Positions 34,569 to 43,086 of a stretch of DNA of 45,817 nt are shown in pieces. This DNA is from Vulcanimicrobiota bacterium (GTDB lineage Bacteria; Vulcanimicrobiota; Vulcanimicrobiia; Vulcanimicrobiales; Vulcanimicrobiaceae): positions 86,588 through 132,404 of the forward strand of contig PMOS01000034.1 in NCBI GenBank assembly GCA_003161435.1, read 5' to 3'. A program made the translations under genes and the position numbers. The number at the start of each line of letters is the position of its first letter. Within the stretch, counting starts at the first letter, position 1. The notes beneath the pieces are model-generated. The model was not told where the DNA came from and made no database searches. It saw nothing but the letters and a program-made list of their open reading frames with translations.

Positions 34569-35377
34569 ACGTCGCGACGCGCCCGGCCGAACGGGCACCC
34601 GCACTTGCCGCGACGCGCCTGCGGTTGCCAGTCGGCGTTCTGCTCCCGGTCATCGGGCCGCTGGCGTTCCTCGCACTGTGGCAGGCCGTCTGCAGCGCGC
34701 ACGTCGTGCGCGAGGTCCTGCTGCCGACGCCCTTCGCGACCCTCGCCTACATGGTCGACGCGCTGGTGCACGGGACGATGGCCTCAGACGCGTTCGTGAC
34801 CGTTACGCGAACGCTTCTGGCCTTCGCCTTCGGGGCGATCGTCGGCGTGCCGCTCGGCGTCGCGCTGGGAAGCAATGCGCGCGTTTACCGGAGCGTCGAG
34901 TTCCTCATCGACTTCTTTCGGTCGACGCCGGCGAGTGCCCTGATCCCGCTGTTCATCCTGTTCTTCGGCATCTCCGACGCCAACAAGATCGCGATCGCGG
35001 GGTTCTCCGTACTGCTGATCGTGACGTTCAACAGCGCCTACGGCGTGATGAACGCGCGTAAGACGCGCATCCTCGCCGCCAAGGTGATGGGCGCCTCATC
35101 GGTGCAAGTGTTCCGTGACGTGCTCTTGTACGAGAGCCTACCGCAAACGTTCGTGGGTTTGCGCAACGGCATCAGCACGGCGCTGGTGATTGTCGTGGTC
35201 GCCGAAATGTTCATCGGCAGTGATCAGGGCCTAGGGCACCGCATCATCGAGGGCGAGCAAGTGCTCCAGGTGACAGACATGTACGCCTCCATCATCGTCG
35301 CGGGTATCATCGGCTATCTGCTCAACGTGGTGTTCATGCTCATCGACACGCGCTTGATCCACTGGAGCGGGAAGTAA
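34565..35377 (+). CDS. ABC transporter permease, SsuC/TauC-like
   Basis: 270-residue inner-membrane permease with about six helices (LPVGVLLPVIGPLAFLALWQ, TLLAFAFGAIVGVPLGVALG, IAGFSVLLIVTF, ALVIVVVAEMFIG, SIIVAGIIGYLLNVVFMLI). The EAA-type coupling loop lies around AKVMGASSVQVFRDVLLYESLPQTFVGLRNG, matching the BPD_transp_1 family. It completes a three-gene importer (binding protein, ATPase, permease) with 4-base overlaps throughout. It probably works as a homodimer. Confidence 0.94.
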   Translation: MNVATRPAERAPALAATRLRLPVGVLLPVIGPLAFLALWQAVCSAHVVREVLLPTPFATLAYMVDALVHGTMASDAFVTVTRTLLAFAFGAIVGVPLGVALGSNARVYRSVEFLIDFFRSTPASALIPLFILFFGISDANKIAIAGFSVLLIVTFNSAYGVMNARKTRILAAKVMGASSVQVFRDVLLYESLPQTFVGLRNGISTALVIVVVAEMFIGSDQGLGHRIIEGEQVLQVTDMYASIIVAGIIGYLLNVVFMLIDTRLIHWSGK

Positions 35378-35447
35378 ATAGCGCGAGCTCTGTCCGTGGT
35401 ACGATGGTCTTGCCGAGTTGAAACATCGGTATGCCGACATCGGTAGA

Positions 35448-35460
35448 GCCCTTAAAGGGC
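35448..35460 (+). promoter_or_regulatory. Hairpin GCCCTT-A-AAGGGC covering the ribosome site of the DUF4386 gene
   Basis: A perfect 6-bp-arm inverted repeat whose right arm (AAGGGC) is the only purine-rich ribosome-site candidate before the ATG at 35468. A direct repeat ACATCGGTA lies just upstream (about 35423 and 35438). Pairing would hide the ribosome site; whether it does so in vivo is unknown. Confidence 0.4.
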
Positions 35461-35467
35461 GAACGAA

Positions 35468-36004
35468 ATGACGCATTCCAGGGCCAGAACTACCGGCGCT
35501 GTCTACTTGTTCTATTTTCTCGTTGCCATATTTGCCGAGTCTTTGGTTGGCCGTGTGCCGGGTACGTTTAGCGATACCGCTAACCTTATCGCGAATGCGG
35601 TCTATGTCGTCGTCAGTCTGCTCCTCTACCAGATGCTCGAGCCGGTGAACCGGAACGTCGCCTTACTCGCTGTGGTCATCAGCATTATCGGGTGCATCGT
35701 TCAGTCTCTGAGCCTGTTTCATCTCACGTCACCCCAAGGCGCACTGCCGATTTTCGGATGCTTCAACCTCGCCATCGGCTACCTCATCTTCAGGTCGACA
35801 TTCCTTCCACACGTTCTAGGCGTCCTGATGGCATTGTCCGGTTTGGCCTGGCTAACGGTTCTGTCGCCGGAGCTTTTGAAACACATAGTCGTGTACGTCG
35901 AGATCATCGGCGTCGCGGCGGAGGCCTCGCTGATGCTGTGGCTCCTGGTGATGGGCGTGAACGTGCAACGATGGAACGAGCAGGCAGGAACGACGGAGAG
36001 ATGA
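35468..36004 (+). CDS. DUF4386 family membrane protein
   Basis: 178-residue integral membrane protein with about six hydrophobic helices. The N-terminus SRARTTGAVYLFYFLVAIFAE and the later LFHLTSPQG, FGCFNLAIGYLIFRSTFLP and VLGVLMALSGLAWL match DUF4386, a family of unknown function. No enzymatic motif is apparent. It begins 90 bases after the ABC permease on the same strand, preceded by a small hairpin, so it may or may not be in the transporter transcript. Confidence 0.85.
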   Translation: MTHSRARTTGAVYLFYFLVAIFAESLVGRVPGTFSDTANLIANAVYVVVSLLLYQMLEPVNRNVALLAVVISIIGCIVQSLSLFHLTSPQGALPIFGCFNLAIGYLIFRSTFLPHVLGVLMALSGLAWLTVLSPELLKHIVVYVEIIGVAAEASLMLWLLVMGVNVQRWNEQAGTTER

Positions 36005-36118
36005 ACGCCGCGGCTCGACAAGCCCGCGGAGAGGAGGATGCGCTTTGGCTTCGGATAAAACGGGCGCCGGCTCGGTGCGGGTCCTCGTCGCTTCAACCCG
36101 GAAGAACCGCTGGCATGC

Positions 36119-36149
36119 GAGGGCCGCCCTCGTCGCGAGAGCGGCCCTC
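36119..36149 (+). promoter_or_regulatory. GC-rich nested hairpin upstream of a secreted-protein gene
   Basis: GAGGGCCGC (36119-36127) pairs perfectly with GCGGCCCTC (36141-36149); inside, CTCG and CGAG can pair around TCG. No T run follows, so a classic terminator is not supported. It could be a leader structure for the gene starting at 36177, or a weak transcription barrier after DUF4386. Confidence 0.45.
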
Positions 36150-36176
36150 TGGAATCGTCTCGAGCGGAGGATCGAC

Positions 36177-36941
36177 ATGTACGTGAAGCAGATCGCGCGC
36201 GCCATTGCCGTCGTCGCCCTGGCGCTTGTGCCGATTGCGGCCGCAGGCGCCGACGCCCCTTCCGCAGCGACGCCGATGAGAATCGAACGCCTGACACCGG
36301 TGAAACTCACCACCATGCCGGGTTCCACGCTGCTCGTACTGCAGAACGGACGCAAGGTCTCACTCCAAACCTTGCGCGTCGAGCACGTCGCCAGGCTGGC
36401 GCGCTTCGCCAAGGCGAGGATGCTGGGGCTGCAAATCCGTGGCAAGTTGAGCGGCCCGTCCGGCGCCGGCTATGTCATGGTTCCGATGAAGCTCGATCCG
36501 CACGGTGCGGCCGATTATCAAGCATTCTGCGGGACCGTCGTTGCCAGCGGCTGCCTGTATTTTCCGGGGCCCGCGGGATACTTTTCGCGTCTTCCCGGCC
36601 AAGACCAGAATCTGCTCTTCGACTACGATCCGCTCATCACGGATCCGGGTGTGTGCAAGTCGCAAGGCGGCATCATCCTAACGAGCAACTCGCCGGCGGG
36701 GTGTGCCTACGGATATCCGTACACCTACACGTCGCAGTTCAACCCGGGTCCGGTGCGTCCCGGACAGCAAATCGGATCGTTCATCAGGACGACGCAGACA
36801 TGCACGCTCCCGGTGACGGTGAACGTCGATCACAAGGGCGCGATCGTCATGCAGGGTAATTTCGGCGCGTCGAACTTCAACGTGGTCACACCCGCGATGC
36901 TGACGTGCGTGGTCCGCGTCTCCGTACCGCCCCTGTCGTAG
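36177..36941 (+). CDS. Secreted protein of unknown function
   Basis: 254-residue product from the ATG at 36177, which has a gcggagg ribosome site. Signal peptide IARAIAVVALALVPIAAAGA. The mature part contains an N-terminal segment (LTPVKLTTMPGSTLLVLQNGRKVSLQTLR) and a Cys-containing C-terminal domain (CGTVVASGCLYF, GVCKSQGG, SPAGCAYGYPYT, TQTCTLPVTVN, MLTCVVRV), suggesting several disulfides. I do not recognise it. Upstream in-frame codons lack signal features. It precedes the frameshifted S74 gene by 12 bases. Confidence 0.75.
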   Translation: MYVKQIARAIAVVALALVPIAAAGADAPSAATPMRIERLTPVKLTTMPGSTLLVLQNGRKVSLQTLRVEHVARLARFAKARMLGLQIRGKLSGPSGAGYVMVPMKLDPHGAADYQAFCGTVVASGCLYFPGPAGYFSRLPGQDQNLLFDYDPLITDPGVCKSQGGIILTSNSPAGCAYGYPYTYTSQFNPGPVRPGQQIGSFIRTTQTCTLPVTVNVDHKGAIVMQGNFGASNFNVVTPAMLTCVVRVSVPPLS

Positions 36942-36953
36942 CGTCCGGTGGCG

Positions 36954-38228
36954 ATGAACGCAGCCCAACTTCTTGTGCGGTACCGTTTCTTTGGGTTCGT
37001 GATGTCGGCGTGCCTGTGCGGCGCGCTTCTGAGCAGCTGCGCAGACGCCGGCTCGAGCGCGACTCGCGCTGCGACAGCGGTTCCGTCGGCGGACAGGCTG
37101 GATCGATGCACGCGCCGGCCGGCGTGCGTCGCACGGCCAGCGCACCTCCGTGCAGCGGCATCGGCTCGAATTCGTTCGTAGGTGGCGGCCAGTCAAACGT
37201 AGCGGCCGGGTCGTACGCTGCCGTGCTGGGAGGCAGCGGAAACGAAGTCTGCGACGGCTATTCCGGAATCGCCGGCGGCCTCGACAATATCGTTTCGGCT
37301 ACGGGAAACTCGGCGACGCTATCGTTCATCGGCGGTGGCAATACGAATACGGTTTCGGCAAGCGCCGCATTCGTCGGCTCAGGAGCGTCGAACACCGTCA
37401 CCGGAGGCAATGGTGCGGTGGTCGCCGGCAACGGCAACGAGAACGACGGGGGCTACGCGATGCTCGGGGCGGGCGTGAGCAACACGATCACGTCGGGCGG
37501 ATACGACGGCGTACTGGGGGGCGGTTTTGAAAACACGCTTTCGGCATACTACGGTGTCGTTGCCGGCGGGCTCCACAACAACGTCTCGGGCGAGGGTGGG
37601 TACATCGCCGCCGGCGGCGACAACACGGTATCGGGCGAAGGCGCGGTCATCGACGGCGGCTTCAACAGCACGGCCGCCGGGAACTTCGCGACGATCCCGG
37701 GTGGCTACGGTTTGGAGCGACGGCTCGGACGGCGACGCGATCCTCACGTCGTCGCGCGCATATCAGTTCCTTGCGCGCGCTTCGGGCGGATTCACGCTGT
37801 GGACGAACGCGGCCAGCACCGTCGGCGCGACGCTGGCGCCAGGCTCGGGCACGTGGGCTTCGGCGAGCGATCGCAACATGAAGACGAACATCGCCGGAAT
37901 CGACGATGGCGCGGTACTCGAGAAGGTCGCCGGATTGCCGATCAGCCGCTGGAGCTACAGGACCGAACACGGCGTACGGCATGTCGGACCGATGGCGCAA
38001 GACTTCTATGCCGCGTTCGGCGTCGGTGAGGACGACAAGCACATCACCTCGATCGACGAAGACGGCGTTGCGCTCGCGGCGATCAAGGCGCTGCATGCGC
38101 GCGTTCGATCGTTGGACGCGGAGAACGCCCAACTTCGCGCCCGCCTTGCGTCGGTAACGAGCTCACAAGTGTCGATGCAGAGCGCGCTTCAGCGTCTGAC
38201 GGCAAAGGTCGAAGCGCTGGCGCACTAG
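36954..38228 (+). pseudogene. Frameshifted lipoprotein with YadA-like head repeats and C-terminal S74 chaperone domain
   Basis: Three pieces in phases 0, 2 and 0 together make one protein. (1) ATG 36954 (or GTG 36948) encodes a lipoprotein signal, SACLCGALLSSC. (2) From about 37090 the coherent frame shifts by -1 and encodes repeats such as SFIGGGNTNTVSAS, AVLGGSGNEV and VVAGGLHNNVSG, like trimeric autotransporter heads. (3) Near 37713 (GGTTTGG) it shifts by +1 to VWSDGSDGDA, YQFLARASGGF and the S74 intramolecular chaperone: SASDRNMKTNIAGID, GPMAQDFYAAFG, ITSIDEDGVALAAIKAL and a terminal coiled coil. The S74 serine region (SDR.MKTN) is intact. The frame changes cancel. This is either a recent pseudogene, an assembly error or phase-variable-type slippage. 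A block normally between head and S74 seems missing at the second site. Confidence 0.75.
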
Positions 38229-38244
38229 GGACGGCGCGACGAGC

Positions 38245-38400
38245 GTCGACACGCAGCCCGTCGACGTCGGCGTCAGGTTCGCGGTCTGCGTCGTCGTGGT
38301 CGGTCCCGTCAGCGCGATCGTGATGCTCTGCGTGGCCGGCGAGAGATAGGCGGGGCGCCTGTTTGCGCTCGACGGCCGCGGCGGAAGAAGATGCCCCGAC
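38245..38400 (-). pseudogene. Remnant of a surface-lipoprotein domain (PAYLSPATQS motif)
   Basis: On the minus strand one frame reads NRRPAYLSPATQSITIAL, then TGPTTTTQTANLTPTSTGC. This resembles the start of a beta-sandwich repeated in secreted lipoproteins of this kind of bacterium; that resemblance is from memory and is not a search result. Just upstream another frame reads ASSSAAAVERKQ, which would continue naturally into it only with a frameshift. No start is associated. It lies between the S74 gene and the next lipoprotein. Confidence 0.35.
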
Positions 38401-38411
38401 GCCTCCGGTCG

Positions 38412-39428
38412 CTAGCGCGTGCGCAAGCGCATTCTTCGTGCGCGCAAAGCCTCGATTCGACTGCGTCTTTCCGATTGGATCGTGATGGTATGGCTGCCCG
38501 TGATGGTGATAGTACCGGTCGCGGTCGCGGCCGCGCTGTTGGTGAACGAGAAGCTCCCGCTGCCGGTCGTCGCCGTCAGGTTGTTGATCGTGAGGCTCGT
38601 GATCGAGCCTTCGTCGAGGAACGTTTCCGCCTCGGTGCCCGGCTCGTTCGGTTCGCCGTCGCCGACGGCGTTCGCGGTCGGCGTCGGCCCGGCGGCGGGA
38701 GCTGCCCGACGCGAGCGGGACTGTCCTGCGACACCCCCGGGCGGCTGTTCGAGGATCAGGAAGAAGCAGCCGTTCGTAGCCGCGGCCGTGTACGTCCCTC
38801 CGCCCAAGACGTTTCCGCCGTACGACGTGACCGAATACTCGCCGAAGTATTCCGTCACCATGACCGGCGTCGGCGAGGGTCCGGGCGTCGGGGAGACCGT
38901 CGGTACGGCGGTGGGTGCCGGCGTCGGGGTTACGGTCGGCATCGGCGTCGGTGACGCGGGCGAATAGGCGATGGCTTCCCAGTTGCCGCTCTGCTCCGTG
39001 TACGTATTACCGCTCACGATACCGCTCGTGTCGATGCTGGTGAACGTTCCGGCCATTACCGCGGGGGCCGTGCACGACGTGTTCCCGGAGCTCGTCGGTG
39101 ACGACGTCGGAGTCGGGGTGGCCCTCGGGCTTGGAGTTGCGGTGGGCGTCGCGGTCGGACTTGCGGTGGGCGATGCGGTCGGTGAGGCGGTCGCGACGGG
39201 GCTCCCCGAAGCCTTCGGGGTTGCCGTCGCAGTGGGGGTCGCGACGGGGCTCCCCGAGGCTTTCGGGCTTCCCGTCGGCGAGGGGGTCGCCGTCGGACTC
39301 GCCGTCGGGCTCGCCGTAGGCGCCGCGGTTCGAACGACCGTAGCGGAACCGCCGCTGCCGGAACACGCGCTGAGAGACGCCGCTGACGCCAATGCCAGCC
39401 AGAGAAGATGGCGCAGGCTTACACGCAT
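38412..39428 (-). CDS. Surface lipoprotein with two Pro/Thr/Ser spacers
   Basis: 338 residues from the ATG at 39428. Lipobox LASAASLSAC followed by a long spacer of SPTATPS-type repeats. A first domain follows (CTAPAVMAGTFTSIDTSGIVSGNTYTEQSG), then a second spacer (TPMPTVTPTPAPTAVP), then a second domain (YFGEYSVTSYGG, AAATNGCFFLILEQPPGG, ITSLTINNLTATTGSGSFSF). The last residues (ERRSRIEALRARRMRLRTR) are strongly basic and unlike the rest, so the 3' end may be frameshifted or recombined; a remnant of another domain follows directly. Likely an outer-membrane-displayed protein of unknown function. Confidence 0.72.
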   Translation of the reverse strand: MRVSLRHLLWLALASAASLSACSGSGGSATVVRTAAPTASPTASPTATPSPTGSPKASGSPVATPTATATPKASGSPVATASPTASPTASPTATPTATPSPRATPTPTSSPTSSGNTSCTAPAVMAGTFTSIDTSGIVSGNTYTEQSGNWEAIAYSPASPTPMPTVTPTPAPTAVPTVSPTPGPSPTPVMVTEYFGEYSVTSYGGNVLGGGTYTAAATNGCFFLILEQPPGGVAGQSRSRRAAPAAGPTPTANAVGDGEPNEPGTEAETFLDEGSITSLTINNLTATTGSGSFSFTNSAAATATGTITITGSHTITIQSERRSRIEALRARRMRLRTR

Positions 39429-39667
39429 CGTTCGATCCTCTGCGAAGTCATCTGCAACGCAAGGCGTCCGTAAAACCACGCCCGGCGGTCGATACGTGCC
39501 CCTCGGCTCCGGCCAGTCGAAATGCCAAACAGGAAGCGACGCTGAGCGGAGCCGTGACTGTATAATAGCGCACATTGAGGACCGGCGCTATAGCTTGGTC
39601 GAGCAAGCGCCGTAGCTCTAGCGCCTCGCGCGATCGAGCCGCCTCATCCGCAGGCGTACGACGGCCG

Positions 39668-40501
39668 TCAGTCGATGTCGAAGCCGAAGTCGAGGATGCG
39701 CGCGCTATGCGTCAGCGCACCCGACGATATCAGGTCGACGCCCGTCTCCGCGACGCCGCGTACCGTGTCCGCGTCGATTCGTCCGGATGCCTCGAGGAGC
39801 GCGCGCCCACCCGTTCGGACGACCGCCTCGCGCAGCCCGTCGAGGGTGAAGTTGTCGAGGAGAATGATGTCGGCACGCGCGGCGAGGGCCTCGTCCAACT
39901 GCGCGAGCGTGTCCACCTCGATCTCGATCTTCACGAGGTGACCCGCGTGTCGACGCGCCGACTCGATCGCCGCGGTGATGCCGCCGGCGACGGCGACGTG
40001 ATTGTCTTTGATGAGGATCGCGTCGTCGAGCCCGAAGCGATGGTTGGAGCCTCCGCCGTCGCGGACGGCGGCCTTTTCGAGGGCTCGCATTCCCGGCGTG
40101 GTCTTGCGCGTGTCGACGATCGTCGCGTGCGTTCCGGCGACGGCCTGGACTAAGCGCGATGTCGCGGTGGCGACGCCGCTCAGGCGGCAGAGCAGATTGA
40201 GGGCAGTCCGCTCACCCGTGAGCAACGCCCGCAGCGGTCCACTGACCGTCGCGACGACGGTTCCTTGCGCGACGCGCTCGCCATCCGCGATTGCGACCGC
40301 AACGACGACCCGCGGATCCAATATCGCAAAGACGCGTTCGACGACGAAGATACCCGACACGACGCCCGGCTCGCGCGCGACGATGCGCCCCGTTCCCTTT
40401 GCGTCGGCCGGAACGATCGCGTCGGTCGTGAGATCTCCCGCGCGCCCAAGGTCCTCGCGCAGTGCGGCGCGCACGAGGTCGTCGACCAGCAGCGCGATCA
40501 C
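39668..40501 (-). CDS. nadC: Nicotinate-nucleotide pyrophosphorylase (carboxylating)
   Basis: NadC converts quinolinate and PRPP to nicotinate mononucleotide, the third step of de novo NAD synthesis. From GTG 40501 it has 277 residues, normal for the family. Conserved segments: REDLGRAGDLTTDAIVP, LLCRLSGVAT, VDTRKTTPGMRALEKAAVRDGGG with the substrate-binding Arg and Lys, NHRFGLDDAILIKDNH, and IEIEVDTLAQ. The GTG overlaps the nadB stop (GTGA). Open codons further upstream in the same frame belong to the antisense or overlap of nadB and are not part of it. Confidence 0.95.
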   Translation of the reverse strand: MIALLVDDLVRAALREDLGRAGDLTTDAIVPADAKGTGRIVAREPGVVSGIFVVERVFAILDPRVVVAVAIADGERVAQGTVVATVSGPLRALLTGERTALNLLCRLSGVATATSRLVQAVAGTHATIVDTRKTTPGMRALEKAAVRDGGGSNHRFGLDDAILIKDNHVAVAGGITAAIESARRHAGHLVKIEIEVDTLAQLDEALAARADIILLDNFTLDGLREAVVRTGGRALLEASGRIDADTVRGVAETGVDLISSGALTHSARILDFGFDID

Positions 40502-42021
40502 GACGTCTTCGCCAGCATCGGTGGGCCGGCGACGATCGTGCGATGGGCGAACGCGACGTCGGCGGCGGGATGGTCGCTGCGCTGATGCGCGCCGCGACTC
40601 TCCTTGCGAGCGAGCGCGGACCGCGCGACCGCCGAGGCGAGGTACGCGGCGTCGGCGACCAGCTCGCTCGGCGCTTGGCATGCCAGCTCGTCGAAAACGT
40701 CCAGCGCGCGCTGCATGCCGCGAGCGTCGCGGACAACTCCCAGGCCGTCGCTCATCGCCGTGCGCAGACGCCGCACGTCCGCGCGCTCGTCCCCGCTTCC
40801 GGCTGAAATCCGCGGTGGAACGGCGCCGAGAACGCGCGCGGCGGTGAACGCCGCCGTACCGGTGAGTGCGCGACCCACGCGCGCGCCGAAGACGAGTCCT
40901 TCGACCAGCGAGTTGCTCGCCAGCCGGTTTGCGCCGTGCAGACCGGTCGCCGCGACCTCGCCGCACGCCCACAGTCCCGGCAGCGACGTACGACCGTCGA
41001 TGTCCGTCGCGATGCCGCCGATGGTGTAGTGTGCGGCGGGCGTGATCGGGATCGGCATCGTGCGCGCATCGATTCCGGCGCTTAGCGCGGTCGCGTGGAT
41101 CCCGGGGAAACGCTGCGCGAACGTGGCACCCAGCGCGCGGGCGTCCAGGAACGCGAGACGTCCCTCGCGCTCGACATCAGCGACGGCGCGAGCGACGACA
41201 TCGCGCGGCGCGAGATCGCCGCGCGCGTCGATGCCGCGCATGATCGGCGTGCCGCGCTCGTCAACGAGCACCGCCCCCTCTCCGCGCACGGCTTCGCTCA
41301 CCAGCGGCAGCGGATCGGCGGCCAAGCGCATCGCGGTCGGGTGGAACTGCACGAACTCGAGGTCGGCGAGCGCCGCGCCGGCCCTCGCCGCCATGGCGAT
41401 CCCGCTACCGCGCGAGCCGAGCGGGGTCGTCGTGCGCGCGTACAAGCCGCCGAAGCCGCCGGTCGCGAGCACCACGGCGTCGGCGATAACCACGACCGGT
41501 TCGCCGCCGGCTCCAACCAACACGGCGCCGCGGACGCCGCCGTCCGTTCCGGTGAGCAGACGCGATGCGCGCACGCCTTCCAGCAGCGTGATCTGCGGGC
41601 GCGCCCGGACCGCGTCGAGTAGCGCGCCGACGATCGCGGCGCCGGTCGCGTCGGCGACGTGCGCGATCCGCCGCCGCGCATGCGCGCCCTCGAGGCCGAG
41701 CGAGAGCGCGCCGTCGTCGTCACGGGCGAATGGGACGCCGAGCGCGACGAGCGCCGCGATCGAGAGCGGTGCCTCCGAGGTCAGCACATCGACCGCCGCG
41801 TCGTCGGCGATGCCGCCGCCGGCGGCGCGCGTATCCGCGGCGTGCTGCGCCGGTGAGTCCTCACGCGCCAGCGCCGCCGCGACGCCGCCCTGTGCCCACG
41901 CGGAAGCGAGGTCGCGCCCGAGCGGCGCTTCGCTCGCAATCACGACGGGACGATCGTCGAGGGCCAGCGCGGCGGAAAGGCCGGCGACTCCCGCGCCGAT
42001 GACGAGAACGCTGGTCCTCAT
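40498..42021 (-). CDS. nadB: L-aspartate oxidase
   Basis: FAD enzyme oxidising L-aspartate to iminoaspartate, the first step of NAD synthesis. 507 residues from ATG 42021. FAD fold [56 protein letters not shown] with catalytic arginine, [12 protein letters not shown] with active-site His, and [20 protein letters not shown] for FAD. All the family's key segments are present; the helical C-terminal domain is shorter than in E. coli NadB. It is flanked by ATGA (nadA) and GTGA (nadC) overlaps. Confidence 0.95.
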   Translation of the reverse strand: MRTSVLVIGAGVAGLSAALALDDRPVVIASEAPLGRDLASAWAQGGVAAALAREDSPAQHAADTRAAGGGIADDAAVDVLTSEAPLSIAALVALGVPFARDDDGALSLGLEGAHARRRIAHVADATGAAIVGALLDAVRARPQITLLEGVRASRLLTGTDGGVRGAVLVGAGGEPVVVIADAVVLATGGFGGLYARTTTPLGSRGSGIAMAARAGAALADLEFVQFHPTAMRLAADPLPLVSEAVRGEGAVLVDERGTPIMRGIDARGDLAPRDVVARAVADVEREGRLAFLDARALGATFAQRFPGIHATALSAGIDARTMPIPITPAAHYTIGGIATDIDGRTSLPGLWACGEVAATGLHGANRLASNSLVEGLVFGARVGRALTGTAAFTAARVLGAVPPRISAGSGDERADVRRLRTAMSDGLGVVRDARGMQRALDVFDELACQAPSELVADAAYLASAVARSALARKESRGAHQRSDHPAADVAFAHRTIVAGPPMLAKTS

Positions 42022-43016
42022 GCGACCGCAAGCATCCTGTCGACCGCCACGAGCGCGCGGGCGCGCACGTCCTCGTCGATCAGAATCTCGTCCTGCAGCG
42101 TCTCGAGCGCGCGCAGAATCTTCGGCAACGTGTTCCGCTTCATGTGGGGGCACAAGTTGCACGGCCGCACGAATGCGACGTTCGGAAACTGCGCGGCCAC
42201 GTTGTCGCTCATCGAGCACTCGGTCAGCATCACGACCCGCTGCGGCGCCCGGTCACGCACGAAGTCGATCATCGCCGAGGTCGAGCCGGCGAAGTCCGCC
42301 GCAGCGATCACGTCGGGCGGGCACTCGGGGTGCGCGATCACCAGCAGCCCGTCCTCGCCTTCCCGGAGCCGCTCGATATCGACGGCCCGGAAGCGCTCGT
42401 GAACTTCACAGTGTCCGTGCCACGAGATGATCTCGACCGCGGTCTGTGAAGCGACGTAGTGCGCGAGGAACTCGTCGGGGATCATGATGACACGCGGTAC
42501 GCCGAGCGACTCCACGACCTTGACGGCGTTGGACGACGTGCAGCACACGTCGGATTCAGCCTTGACCGCCGCGCTCGTGTTCACGTAGGTCACGATGGGA
42601 ACGCCGGGATGGCGTACGCGTAATGCTCGCACATCCGCCGCCGAGATCGACTCCGCGAGCGAGCACCCGGCGAGCGCATCGGGGACGATTACCGTGCGGT
42701 CCGGGTTGAGGATCTTCGCCGTCTCGCCCATGAAGTGGACGCCGCAGACCAGGATCACGTCGGCTTCGGCGCGCTGCGCTTCGCGGGCGAGCTGGAGCGA
42801 GTCGCCGACGATGTCGGCCACGCCGTGGAAGATCTCCGGCTTCTGGTAGTTGTGCGCGAGGATCACGGCGTTGCGCTCGCGCTTGAGCGTGTTGATCGCG
42901 TCGATGTAAGGCGCGAAGAGCGGCCATTCTGCCGCGGCGAGCACATCCTTGGCGCGGTCGTAGATGGGCCGGGTCCGCTCGGCGATCGCCGCTGTGAAGG
43001 GAAGGGTCTCGATCAT
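42018..43016 (-). CDS. nadA: Quinolinate synthase
   Basis: [4Fe-4S] enzyme condensing iminoaspartate with dihydroxyacetone phosphate to quinolinate. 332 residues. Cluster cysteines expected in this family are present: C118 ([10 protein letters not shown]), C203 (WHGHCEVH) and C286/C289 ([10 protein letters not shown]). Other motifs: [11 protein letters not shown] and [15 protein letters not shown] for substrate binding. It is the first of three tightly overlapping nad genes, so nadABC are one translational unit. A candidate operator lies 43-63 bases upstream. Confidence 0.96.
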   Translation of the reverse strand: MIETLPFTAAIAERTRPIYDRAKDVLAAAEWPLFAPYIDAINTLKRERNAVILAHNYQKPEIFHGVADIVGDSLQLAREAQRAEADVILVCGVHFMGETAKILNPDRTVIVPDALAGCSLAESISAADVRALRVRHPGVPIVTYVNTSAAVKAESDVCCTSSNAVKVVESLGVPRVIMIPDEFLAHYVASQTAVEIISWHGHCEVHERFRAVDIERLREGEDGLLVIAHPECPPDVIAAADFAGSTSAMIDFVRDRAPQRVVMLTECSMSDNVAAQFPNVAFVRPCNLCPHMKRNTLPKILRALETLQDEILIDEDVRARALVAVDRMLAVA

Positions 43017-43058
43017 TGGGTCCTCGGTCGCCCACGCACTGTTGGTGGGATGACCGAC

Positions 43059-43079
43059 TTATTCTAACTTTGAGAAGAA
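43059..43079. promoter_or_regulatory. Candidate NrtR operator upstream of nadA
   Basis: TTATTCT-N7-AGAAGAA is a 21-base near-palindrome (one mismatch between arms) in a notably AT-rich patch between nrtR and nadA. On the minus strand it contains TAGAAT, a plausible -10 element for nadA. NrtR proteins bind palindromes of about this size before NAD genes, so the position fits. The exact NrtR consensus for this lineage is not known to me. Confidence 0.5.
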
Positions 43080-43086
43080 GCTCCTT

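Noticed and set aside
39561..39611. TATAAT at 39561 followed by GGCGCT...AGCGCC resembling the 5' half of a tRNA
   Set aside because: No anticodon or T-arm can be completed and there is no good -35; it may be chance.
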